Shown here piece by piece: positions 16,985-24,554 of a stretch of DNA of 64,000 nucleotides (the first letter of the stretch is position 1; the number at the start of each line of letters is the position of its first letter). Source of the DNA: Rhodococcus sp. Leaf278 (GTDB lineage Bacteria > Actinomycetota > Actinomycetes > Mycobacteriales > Mycobacteriaceae). The notes below the pieces were generated by a model. The model worked only from the letters and a program-made list of their open reading frames with translations, ran no database searches and was not told the origin of the DNA. The position numbers were made by a program, and so were the translations under genes. The stretch covers positions 186,001-250,000 of the forward strand of contig NZ_LMRR01000041.1 of assembly GCF_001426085.1 (NCBI RefSeq), written 5' to 3'.

Positions 16985-17244
16985 TGCGCGAGGCGCGAGA
17001 TGTCCGCCATGGACGTGCCCAGGGCACCGACGACGGCCGCAAGGATTTCGCTCGACGGGTCTTTGCGGCCACGTTCGACCTCCGACAAGTACTGCGGCGC
17101 AATGCCTGCGCGGGCAGCGGTCTCGGCCAGAGTGTCGCCGCGGGCGTGCCTGCGTTCGCGTAACCTTCGGCCGACCACCTCACGCCACAACGGTTCCACT
17201 GCTCGCGCTGCTCGACGCTCATCGATTCGTATGACCTCGCCCAT
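16942..17244 (-). CDS. ClgR-like XRE-family transcriptional regulator
   Basis: A 100-residue helix-turn-helix protein. The HTH (TLAETAARAGIAPQYLSEVERGRKDPSSEIL, quoted here in two overlapping parts of the same motif: the recognition helix is APQYLSEVERGRKDPS) closely resembles ClgR, the actinobacterial activator of clp genes. It is convergent with, and overlaps, the clpP pair, and lies 45 bases after a tyrosine phosphatase gene in the same direction. I infer control of the neighbouring clpP genes by analogy with ClgR; no operator was identified. Confidence 0.82.
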   Translation of the reverse strand: MGEVIRIDERRAARAVEPLWREVVGRRLRERRHARGDTLAETAARAGIAPQYLSEVERGRKDPSSEILAAVVGALGTSMADISRLAHHDLSRGDATLMAA

Positions 17245-17289
17245 GATCGGAGCCTAGGCCTCGATTCCATGAGGTGTCGGAGATTCTGC

Positions 17290-17727
17290 TCAGAGCAGAG
17301 AGTCCGGTGTCACGAACGTCCTCGCGAAGCGCTTCTGCCAGGGCGTTTCCATGGCCCCATGCGAGAAGTTGCGCCGAACGTAGTCGACGGCCGCACGGCC
17401 GGGCGTACCGTCGAGCGCAGCAAGACACGCCAGCGCTGTGCCCGTTCGGCCCACACCACCCGTGCACGCGATTTCGACTCTCTCAGTTACGCAGCGACGC
17501 AGTACCTCTCGCAGTGCGACCCGGAGTTCTTCCGAGTCGGACGGCAGCCAGAAGTCGGGCCACCGAACCCACCGGCTGTCCCAGTCGAAGTCGCCTGGAT
17601 CTCTGCCTTGCAGGTAGACGCCGAATTCCGGCAGTGGGCCATCAGGAATTGAATTGCGCAAGGCGCGTCCACGAACGAGACTGCCCGACGGCAACCGCAG
17701 CACTCCCGCTGTATGCACATCCCACAT
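17290..17727 (-). CDS. Protein-tyrosine phosphatase-like protein
   Basis: A 145-residue protein with the Cx5R phosphate-binding loop ACTGGVGRTG (Cys and Arg both present), the signature of cysteine-dependent tyrosine and dual-specificity phosphatases. An upstream acidic segment could supply the general acid. The C-terminal DYVRRNFSHGAMETPWQKRF resembles actinobacterial small PTP-like proteins. It is 45 bases upstream of the ClgR-like gene and probably co-transcribed with it. Confidence 0.8.
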   Translation of the reverse strand: MWDVHTAGVLRLPSGSLVRGRALRNSIPDGPLPEFGVYLQGRDPGDFDWDSRWVRWPDFWLPSDSEELRVALREVLRRCVTERVEIACTGGVGRTGTALACLAALDGTPGRAAVDYVRRNFSHGAMETPWQKRFARTFVTPDSLL

Positions 17728-17876
17728 TCGAATCCTACTTTACTGCGTCGACTACTGAAGGTGTCGCTGGTGCGGTATCGTTCGCTCGACCAGCCCGAAA
17801 CACTCACCGGCCCCGCCTCCGACATGGCGCATTCGATGACAATTCTGCACGAGAGGGCAATGCCCCCGTTCGTCCG

Positions 17877-18233
17877 ATGAACCCCAACAGGCCGCGCAAG
17901 GCGCGGAACGATGGTTGGGCCCTCCACTATCTGGCGCAGTGGCGTCAGCGAGTCGAATATGCTGAAAAGCGCGTGAATGGAAAATCCAGGCTCCTGCCTG
18001 ACTACCGAATACCCAAGTTGGCCGGCTTCACCGGTTGTCCCGGGTGCGACGGCCACTTTTTCGGCGACGGGCCACGGGACGCATTGGAGAGACTCATGGG
18101 GCGCGATGGGCGTCGTGCCCATCGATTACGGGTCGCCGTAACTCGATTGGATCAGCGGTATCGCGACGTCACCGTAGAGATCGATCGGTCCAGAACGATG
18201 CCATGGTGGGAACGCCGAGCACCGTGGGTATGA
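17877..18233 (+). CDS. Hypothetical protein with CxxC motif
   Basis: A 118-residue basic protein, rich in Arg and Trp. A GCPGCDG segment near residue 55 could bind a metal. The rest is helical and charged, without signal peptide or membrane segment. The start is uncertain because no ribosome site is evident and the frame is open for some distance upstream. Its stop abuts that of the methyltransferase gene on the opposite strand. No family recognised. Confidence 0.5.
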   Translation: MNPNRPRKARNDGWALHYLAQWRQRVEYAEKRVNGKSRLLPDYRIPKLAGFTGCPGCDGHFFGDGPRDALERLMGRDGRRAHRLRVAVTRLDQRYRDVTVEIDRSRTMPWWERRAPWV

Positions 18234-18947
18234 CTACCCGCCCGGCTTCGTCCACTCGAGTGTGTGTCGAAACCCTGTGCGGTGTCGCATCATCGCACCC
18301 GGTAGCCGCTGGTCGACGATGTCCCGGATCTCGTCGAAGCTCAGCACGGGGTCCTTCACCGGGAATGGTGGCGGCGATGCTGCAACCGGGCTCGGCCACG
18401 GGTGGTGCAGAAATCCGATCAATGGATTGGTGACGACGGAGACCGAATCCCAGAGGATGTCACGTGGACTTCTCGGCACCGCGAGTCCGACGACGAGTAG
18501 CCGACCGCCCGGCGCAAGAATCCGTTCGACATGACGCAAGGCATCGTCGATATCGAGGTGATGCAGGACGGCCACCATCGTTACAAGATCGACAGAACCG
18601 TCTGCCCAGGAGCCGAGTTGGCGATCCGTGATCGACACATTGTTCACATCGCCAGAGGTGATCGCTGCGATTCGGCGCATCTCCGCGTCGGACTCCGCCC
18701 CTGCGATCTGATCGAAATGGGGTGACAAGGCGCGCACCAGTCCGCCACGTCCACAACCGAAGTCGAGCGCACTGCCGCGCATCTGGGGCAGATTCGCCAG
18801 AATCCAACTGTGAAAGTAGTCGTTGTGACTCCATGGGTGTCTCTCGTTCAACTCACGGACCCACTGGGCCCCTCTGCCTCCGATAAGGGACGTCCCCATT
18901 CGTCTCAGCACCACGGACCCAGTATTCACAACGCTCACCCCAGCCAT
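18234..18947 (-). CDS. Class I SAM-dependent methyltransferase
   Basis: A 237-residue enzyme with the S-adenosylmethionine motif I ALDFGCGRGGLVRAL (near residue 52), an acidic end of strand 2 (AESDAEM), and post-I motif WADGSVDLVTMVAVLHHL. Substrate unknown. The start at ATG 18947 lies inside the 3' end of the alpha/beta hydrolase gene (13-base overlap), so the two are an operon under the MerR-type promoter; GTG/ATG starts further in (for example 18899) are possible. Confidence 0.85.
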   Translation of the reverse strand: MAGVSVVNTGSVVLRRMGTSLIGGRGAQWVRELNERHPWSHNDYFHSWILANLPQMRGSALDFGCGRGGLVRALSPHFDQIAGAESDAEMRRIAAITSGDVNNVSITDRQLGSWADGSVDLVTMVAVLHHLDIDDALRHVERILAPGGRLLVVGLAVPRSPRDILWDSVSVVTNPLIGFLHHPWPSPVAASPPPFPVKDPVLSFDEIRDIVDQRLPGAMMRHRTGFRHTLEWTKPGG

Positions 18948-19783
18948 GCGTCCAAGGCCTGTTGGACGAGTGAGGGAGCTTCGAGCGGACTCAGGTGCCC
19001 CACACCCGGAAGAGTGATCACCTTCGATCGACCCGGCAACAACTGTCGTAGTCGGTATGCCTGTTCGATGGGAATCCAGGGGTCCTGCCGGCCCCATCCG
19101 ATGGAGGTGTCACAGCGGACTCGGGGAAGTGCGTCGACGATAGGTCGTGTGTCCTCGGGCCGCAGTTCGGCGATCTGTCGGTAGAACGCAGGCTGACCCT
19201 CGTCAGATATCCAGGGCTCGATCAGCATCTCCACGATGCCAGGGTTCAGCCGCTGATATGTCGCTCCCGCAATGTATTCTGCAACCAATGCCTTGTGTAG
19301 GGAAGCCGGCAAGGCAGCGAAGACGTCGCTGTTGTCCGCGACGAGTCGGAAGAATTCGGATCCCCACGGGTCCAGGGTCACCACATCCCACAAGAACAGA
19401 TTGCTGTAGTCGCGGCCGTGCATCAGATGGGCTCCCAGCGCGACGGCACCGCCCATATCGTGCGCGACGACGAAGGGCTGCTCCAACTTCCAGTGGTCGA
19501 GCAACATCGCGAACCGTGACATCTGCGTGGCCAGGTCGGTCCGCACATCGGATCCCTGTGCGGAGCGGCCGTATCCGGGCATGTCCCACAGATAGACGCG
19601 ATGCCCAGCGCTGAGGTGGCGAGCGACCTTCGACCATACCTGAGCCGACCAGGGCGTTCCATGGCAGAACACCACATCAGCGGACGGTTCCGCTGTCTCC
19701 GGAGTCAGCTCGTAGGTCGCGACGGTACTGCCGCCGACAGATACGTAGGTGGGCTCCGGTAGGTCGAAGGCATCGGTCACCAT
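18935..19783 (-). CDS. Alpha/beta hydrolase with Asp nucleophile (epoxide hydrolase/dehalogenase-like)
   Basis: A 282-residue alpha/beta hydrolase. The oxyanion segment HGTPWS (near 40) is followed by a nucleophile elbow AHDMGG (near 109) in which Asp replaces Ser, as in epoxide hydrolases and haloalkane or fluoroacetate dehalogenases, and a C-terminal GVGHLSPLEAP supplies the His. The message seems leaderless, because a MerR-type -10 element ends seven bases before the ATG. First gene of an operon with a methyltransferase; the substrate is probably a xenobiotic or reactive compound sensed by the divergent MerR protein. Confidence 0.88.
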   Translation of the reverse strand: MVTDAFDLPEPTYVSVGGSTVATYELTPETAEPSADVVFCHGTPWSAQVWSKVARHLSAGHRVYLWDMPGYGRSAQGSDVRTDLATQMSRFAMLLDHWKLEQPFVVAHDMGGAVALGAHLMHGRDYSNLFLWDVVTLDPWGSEFFRLVADNSDVFAALPASLHKALVAEYIAGATYQRLNPGIVEMLIEPWISDEGQPAFYRQIAELRPEDTRPIVDALPRVRCDTSIGWGRQDPWIPIEQAYRLRQLLPGRSKVITLPGVGHLSPLEAPSLVQQALDAWLG

Positions 19784-19790
19784 GGCGATG

Positions 19791-19821
19791 AATCTAGAAC
19801 TTCAGGTCGACCTGAAGTCAA
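19791..19821 (-). promoter_or_regulatory. MerR-type promoter with 19-bp spacer and 20-bp palindromic operator
   Basis: On the minus strand TTGACT (19816-19821) and TAGATT (19791-19796) are separated by 19 bases, the overlong spacing that MerR activators correct by untwisting DNA. The spacer is filled by a perfect 20-bp palindrome, ACTTCAGGTC/GACCTGAAGT at 19799-19818. The promoter drives the hydrolase gene; the divergent MerR gene begins 21 bases beyond the palindrome. Confidence 0.85.
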
Positions 19822-19838
19822 CATGAGAATATCAGCGG

Positions 19839-20249
19839 GTGAAGATCGGCGAGGTTGCCCGGGAGCTCGACGTTCCGACCCATGTCCTGAGACATTGGGA
19901 CGACGTGGGTGTTGTTGTGCCCGAGCGTCTACCGTCGGGACACCGCGATTACAGCGAAGAACATGTGCGACGACTGCGGGTGTTGCGAGCCTGTCAAGAC
20001 GTTGGAATCAGCTTGGCCGATATTCGCCTGATACTTCATCGAGACGAGCCCGAACGAACCGCAGTCATCGAAGAACAACTGGCCCGAATACGACGGCAAC
20101 AAGCCCAAATGGACGATGCCGAGCGCTTCCTCGAGCACGTCGTCTCGTGCACACATGATCTGCTCACCCGATGCGCGCAATGCAGCGAGTATTCCGCTAC
20201 CCAGGTTCGTTCGACTATGGACACCGACGCGCCGTTCGATTCCGACTGA
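19839..20249 (+). CDS. MerR-family transcriptional regulator
   Basis: A 136-residue regulator beginning at GTG. Residues 1-70 contain the MerR winged helix (KIGEVARELDVPTHVLRHWD and the HRDYSEEHVRRL wing), followed by a dimerisation coiled coil (about 80-115) and a C-terminal tail with two Cys (SCTHDLLTRCAQC) that could bind an effector or metal. It is divergent from the hydrolase-methyltransferase operon and likely binds the 20-bp palindrome in between. Confidence 0.9.
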   Translation: MKIGEVARELDVPTHVLRHWDDVGVVVPERLPSGHRDYSEEHVRRLRVLRACQDVGISLADIRLILHRDEPERTAVIEEQLARIRRQQAQMDDAERFLEHVVSCTHDLLTRCAQCSEYSATQVRSTMDTDAPFDSD

Positions 20250-20266
20250 GCGTTGGCACCACCTCT

Positions 20267-21115
20267 TCAGTCGCGGAGGAGCGCCGCGAGTTCACGAAGG
20301 TACGCGCCCGGCGTAATTCCCGCGACGCCACGAAAATCGTTGATCAGATGGGCTTGATCGACGTAACCCAGATCAGCAGCAATGTGGGCAGCGTCGGCCG
20401 CCGGGAGCGACAAGCGCTGCAAGACTTCTTGTAGTCGAACCCGTCGGGCGACTGCTTTCGGGCCCATCCCGAGTGTCGATCGCAGCGCCCTCTGCACGGC
20501 GCGCTCACTGACCCCAAGCATTCCTGCCACGGATTGCCCGGGTTTGCTGCCGACACCCTGTGCCAATGTGTCGATTACGGCGTTCGCGAGAAGGTGTTCG
20601 GCAGTCGGTGGTCGTTTCGTCAGCATCTCGGTGATCACCGAATCTGCCCGCAGAGCATGTTCGGCAGCCGAATCCTTCGCGGCGATGGTACCGAGCACGC
20701 CGAAGAGAAGGTCATCGAGTTCTCTGCTGATCGGTTGTGCTGCAGACAGTTTCGTCGGATCCAGGTTGGACACCACCGCCAAACCGGCTGGACGGAGTCG
20801 GACGGCAAACACGAAGCCTCGGCCTTCTATCGTTCGGGTCCACGCTCTGCGTTGAACGTTGGTGACCATGAACGGCGCAGGCACTGCACCGGTCTCCACG
20901 CTGACCGTCACAGCCGGAAACTCGAGGACTCGCTGCTCGATGGCTTCGCCTGCAGACAATTCCCATTGCACGCTCCAGTATGCGTCGACGACATCTCGAA
21001 CCTCTGCAGCCGGTTCGTGCCAGGTTGCGTCGAAGCGACGAAGGAGAGAAGGGGCCATGACGCCGGATCGTTCGTGAACCTCGATCGGCTTGGACGCGGG
21101 CCGGCTGTCTTCCAT
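20267..21115 (-). CDS. AraC-family transcriptional regulator
   Basis: A 282-residue regulator with an N-terminal AraC-type sensing domain (WHEPAAEVRDVVDAYWSVQW) and a C-terminal HTH_18 domain (about 190-275; SVAGMLGVSERAVQRALRS and IAADLGYVDQAHLINDFR). ATG 21115 is favoured; a start at 21130 would add five residues. It diverges from a small DUF1761 membrane protein gene and probably controls it. Confidence 0.87.
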   Translation of the reverse strand: MEDSRPASKPIEVHERSGVMAPSLLRRFDATWHEPAAEVRDVVDAYWSVQWELSAGEAIEQRVLEFPAVTVSVETGAVPAPFMVTNVQRRAWTRTIEGRGFVFAVRLRPAGLAVVSNLDPTKLSAAQPISRELDDLLFGVLGTIAAKDSAAEHALRADSVITEMLTKRPPTAEHLLANAVIDTLAQGVGSKPGQSVAGMLGVSERAVQRALRSTLGMGPKAVARRVRLQEVLQRLSLPAADAAHIAADLGYVDQAHLINDFRGVAGITPGAYLRELAALLRD

Positions 21116-21208
21116 GTCGCAATTCTGCAATACAACTGGCCCCCAGTCCCGAGACGATCACGTCGTGACCACTGAATACTGAATTGTTGTCCGCCCAGGA
21201 GGAAAATC

Positions 21209-21601
21209 GTGAACTTGCTGCACATCGCCGCGGCGGCCGTTGCGTACTACGCCCTCGGCGCGCTGTGGTTCGGACCGTTGTTCGGACGCGCGTGGGATCG
21301 CTCGATCGGGCATGATCGTGAACAGACGGGAGGTCGATTCCCGCTGTCTTACTACGTGGTTCCGTTCTGCTGCTCTGTCGCGACGACCATCGTGATTGCT
21401 CTCGCTCTCGGCACCATCGATTCGGGCAGCGTGACAGCTGGTCTAGTGGTCGGTCTGGGTGTCGGATTCGCCTCCGCGGCAGCATCGTTGACCAATGCAC
21501 TGACGCCCAACACTCCGCAGCCGTTCGTTTTCGGAGCTGTCACCGCGAGCTACCACCTCACGGCATCGACAATAGCGGGCGCAATCCTCGGAGTCGCTTA
21601 G
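21209..21601 (+). CDS. DUF1761 membrane protein
   Basis: A 130-residue integral membrane protein with four hydrophobic segments and the DUF1761 pattern (ALGALWFGPLFGRAW near the start). GTG start behind a strong AGGAGG ribosome site. Function of the family is unknown. The AraC regulator is divergently transcribed 93 bases away. Confidence 0.85.
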   Translation: MNLLHIAAAAVAYYALGALWFGPLFGRAWDRSIGHDREQTGGRFPLSYYVVPFCCSVATTIVIALALGTIDSGSVTAGLVVGLGVGFASAAASLTNALTPNTPQPFVFGAVTASYHLTASTIAGAILGVA

Positions 21602-21662
21602 AGAGTTTCGTATCGGTGCACCCGACCGGGCCGTGGCGAGAAGCGCTGATGGACGCGCATGG

Positions 21663-22073
21663 TCACTGAGCTTCCAACACCTCCGCGAGTCTCTTCAGAT
21701 CTTCGGCGACCATGTCGAGATCGCGCTCGAATTCCTCGTCACTGAGCTCGATCTGACGGACCGTGAACAGAATTTCCGCGCCATTCGGATGGCTCAGCAC
21801 CCGTACAGGATTGTTCACGACCGTCCCCGACGGCAGCGTGACGTCATGGTCGAGGACGCCGAGGTCGTTGCGGGGCACGAAGCGGACTGTCACGCTTCCC
21901 ATCGGAGATTCGGCGATGAGTCGATCGCCGTCGATGGTCACGGGACTGTTCGCCAGTCCTGCTGCCCATGTGGGCAAGTTCGCGGGATCGACTGCGAATT
22001 CGTACACCTGCTCAGGTGTGCATCTGATAACTCGAGCCACATGTCGACTCGCCACCACACGTTCTGGATTCAT
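21663..22073 (-). CDS. SRPBCC family protein
   Basis: A 136-residue START-like fold protein (ARVIRCTPEQVYEFAVDPANLPTWAAGL start, long C-terminal helix). Probably binds a hydrophobic ligand. ATG 22073 gives the usual family start; the longer frame upstream is basic nonsense. Divergent from the TetR gene but separated by its operators. Confidence 0.82.
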   Translation of the reverse strand: MNPERVVASRHVARVIRCTPEQVYEFAVDPANLPTWAAGLANSPVTIDGDRLIAESPMGSVTVRFVPRNDLGVLDHDVTLPSGTVVNNPVRVLSHPNGAEILFTVRQIELSDEEFERDLDMVAEDLKRLAEVLEAQ

Positions 22074-22168
22074 AGCAGCGACCCTACGACGACGGGCGGC
22101 GACGTTCTGCCGAAATTCGAACCTGCACCGACGTCGTGAGTGCACGAACCCAGTCACACACGTGGGAC

Positions 22169-22214
22169 TTGAACATGTTCAAACACCGGTCTATGGTCGG
22201 TTTGAACACGTTCA
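22169..22214. promoter_or_regulatory. Two TetR operator palindromes
   Basis: TTGAACATGTTCAA at 22169-22182 is a perfect 14-bp palindrome, and TGAACACGTTCA at 22203-22214 is a second near-identical site. Their centres are about 33 bp, or three helical turns, apart and just before the TetR gene. I infer cooperative autoregulation. Confidence 0.7.
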
Positions 22215-22230
22215 GAAATGGGGCCGATCG

Positions 22231-22902
22231 ATGGCACGCACGTCCGACACGCGCGACAAGGTGGTCGAGGTAGCTCTGCGCCTCTTCCGCGAAGAGGGGT
22301 ATCAGGCGACCACGATGCGTCGCATCGCCGACGAAGCAGGCGTCTCGCTCGGCAATACCTACTACTATTTCGCAGGCAAGGATGAGCTCGTCAACGAGCT
22401 GTACATGGTGATTCAGCGCGATCATCGCGAGCGTGCGCTCAGCGTTCTCGTCGAGGGTGGCTCACTGTCGGAGAATCTCGCCGCCGTACTGCATTCCGGC
22501 CTGGACGTGATGGAGCCCTATCACGCGTTCGGTGGTTCCTTCCTGCATTTGGCATTGCCGACGAGCACGAGTTCCAGTCCGTTCTCGGAAGAATCGTCCG
22601 ACGCCAGGTCCATGGCGATCGACCTCATGCGAACCACCCTGGACACGTCGAAACAGAGGATCCCCACGTCGCTGAAAGACGCTCTCCCGACGCTGCTCTG
22701 GATGATCTACATGGGGGTCACTCTGCACTGGGTGACCGACTCCTCGGACAACCAGCGACGCACCCGCGCTCTGGTCGACGGGCTCGTACCCGTCGTATCC
22801 AAGGCCGTACGCCTTGCGCGCCTCCCCGTGGCGCGAGGGTTGGTCACCGACGTGGCCGGTCTCTTGAAACGAATGACCTCTTCGGAAGGGTTGGACCAGT
22901 GA
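22231..22902 (+). CDS. TetR-family regulator
   Basis: A 223-residue protein with an N-terminal HTH (ATTMRRIADEAGVSLGNTYYYF, about 26-46) and a ligand-binding C-terminal domain. It overlaps the following epimerase gene by four bases (GTGA), so both are one operon. Two palindromes immediately upstream are probable binding sites. The inducer is unknown. Confidence 0.88.
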   Translation: MARTSDTRDKVVEVALRLFREEGYQATTMRRIADEAGVSLGNTYYYFAGKDELVNELYMVIQRDHRERALSVLVEGGSLSENLAAVLHSGLDVMEPYHAFGGSFLHLALPTSTSSSPFSEESSDARSMAIDLMRTTLDTSKQRIPTSLKDALPTLLWMIYMGVTLHWVTDSSDNQRRTRALVDGLVPVVSKAVRLARLPVARGLVTDVAGLLKRMTSSEGLDQ

Positions 22903-23831
22903 ACGATTCACTATCGACCGTCGTCATCTGCGGTGCCTCCGGCTACATCGGCGGCTACCTGCGTCGCTACTACCAAGAACGCGGTATCCGAGTCAAGACC
23001 ATCGGCCGCGGAACATCGAGCGACGCAACGTGGTCCGACCACCGCAGTATCGTCGATGTTCTCGACGGTGCCGATCTGGTCGTCAATCTGGCGGGGCGGT
23101 CGGTGAGCTGCCGCTACAACAAGAAGAACGCAGACGAGATCCTGTCGTCGCGCATTCAGACGACTGCCCAACTGGGACGCGCCTTGGCGCAGGTACCGAA
23201 CCCACCCGACTTGTGGGTCAATGCCAGCACCGGAACGATCTATCGCGATTCCCGTGACCGGCCGATGGACGAGCGAACCGGCGAATTGGGATCCGGATTT
23301 TCGGTCGAGGTCGCCCGAGCGTGGGAGCGTGAGCTTTTCGACGCGGACGTCGCCATTCGAAGAGTGGCGCTGCGCATGTCGATCGTGTTGGGCGCAGGTG
23401 GCGGGGCCATCAATCCGATCATCGACCTGGCGCGAGTGGGGCTCGGTGGCACGATGGGCGACGGCGGTCAGATATTCAGTTGGGTGCACGTCGCGGACGT
23501 TGCCCGGGTTCTCGACCATCTCTACGAAACCCGGGGCATTTCCGGCCCCGTCAACGTCGCCACACCGTTTCCGGTGACCAATGAGGACATGATGCAGCAG
23601 GTCAGGAATGCTCTGGGTCGCAGTCACGGTCTACCGACTCCGGCGTGGCTGCTGCAGTTCGGTGCGCGGGTGATCCGCACCGAGGCCGAGCTGGTCCTGA
23701 AGAGCCGGTGGGTGGATCCACATGTGCTGGCAGACAGCGGTTTCGAGTTTCGGTATCCGACGCTGGACGACGCGTTGGCCGACATCGCGTCCGAGATGCC
23801 CCGAGGGTTGCTCCCCGTCGCCCTGGGATGA
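22899..23831 (+). CDS. NAD(P)-binding epimerase family protein (TIGR01777/DUF1731-like)
   Basis: A 310-residue Rossmann-fold protein of the extended SDR type. Nucleotide-binding motif GASGYIGGYLRR lies near residue 12, the family LAGRSVSCRYNKKNADEILSSRI segment (here given only as LAGRSVSCRYN) near 65, and the DUF1731-like C-terminus with WVDPHVL near 270. The usual Tyr-Lys catalytic pair is not obvious. The GTG start overlaps the TetR stop. Substrate unknown. Confidence 0.86.
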   Translation: MNDSLSTVVICGASGYIGGYLRRYYQERGIRVKTIGRGTSSDATWSDHRSIVDVLDGADLVVNLAGRSVSCRYNKKNADEILSSRIQTTAQLGRALAQVPNPPDLWVNASTGTIYRDSRDRPMDERTGELGSGFSVEVARAWERELFDADVAIRRVALRMSIVLGAGGGAINPIIDLARVGLGGTMGDGGQIFSWVHVADVARVLDHLYETRGISGPVNVATPFPVTNEDMMQQVRNALGRSHGLPTPAWLLQFGARVIRTEAELVLKSRWVDPHVLADSGFEFRYPTLDDALADIASEMPRGLLPVALG

Positions 23832-23915
23832 CGACGGGGAACACGACTTACACCAGCGATGTCGACAACCGTCGGGCATACACTGGGACGCCAACGCGCG
23901 GAGAGGAGCCGGACC

Positions 23916-24554
23916 ATGACACACACGGTCGATCCGCGCGCGCGTATCGAAGAGCGGGCTCGCAACAAATTCGAGTCCAAACGAACCGAACTGGCTCAGG
24001 CCACGCTGCACACGCTGGCCGAGCTGGGTTATGCGCGCACGTCGCTACGAGAGATCGCGCAGAATTCCGAGTTCTCGCATGGCGTCCTGCACTATTACTT
24101 CACCGACAAGCTCGACCTCATCACGCACGCAGTTCGCCAGTACGAGGCCATCTGTGTCACTCGCTACGACGAGGTGGTAGCCAACGCGGTCGACGCGTCG
24201 GGTCTCTACGCGGACTTCGAGGCCAAGTACTTCGCCACTCTGGCTGCGGACGCCGGCATCCACCGACTCTGGTACGACCTCCGGAATCAAGCCCTGTTCG
24301 ACGACTCGTTCCGTGCCGAGGTGCTCGAGATCGAAGAACGCCGAGTGGACATGATCTGGCGCGTGGTCGCTCGTTACTGCGAGCTCCGCGGAACCATGCC
24401 TTCTCTCGATCGAGCGTCGGCGTACGTCCTTTTGGACGGCATCTTTCAGCGGGCCCTTCTGCACCACCTCGCCGGAAAGCCGGCCGAGATAGATTCGGCC
24501 CGAGCACAATTGTGCTCCGCATTCGCGATGGTGGATTGCTCGATGCCTCAGTAG
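23916..24554 (+). CDS. TetR-family regulator (BetI-like)
   Basis: A 212-residue protein with an N-terminal HTH (TSLREIAQNSEFSHGVLHYY) and a C-terminal domain of the BetI-like kind. ATG 23916 is preceded by GAGAGGAG and gives the normal length. It ends 7 bases inside the stop region of the citrate synthase-like gene, with which it is convergent. Target unknown. Confidence 0.85.
   Translation: MTHTVDPRARIEERARNKFESKRTELAQATLHTLAELGYARTSLREIAQNSEFSHGVLHYYFTDKLDLITHAVRQYEAICVTRYDEVVANAVDASGLYADFEAKYFATLAADAGIHRLWYDLRNQALFDDSFRAEVLEIEERRVDMIWRVVARYCELRGTMPSLDRASAYVLLDGIFQRALLHHLAGKPAEIDSARAQLCSAFAMVDCSMPQ

Noticed and set aside
17274-17876. Long upstream extension of the 118-residue hypothetical gene
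   Set aside because: The extra part is antisense to the tyrosine phosphatase gene and has shadow-like composition.
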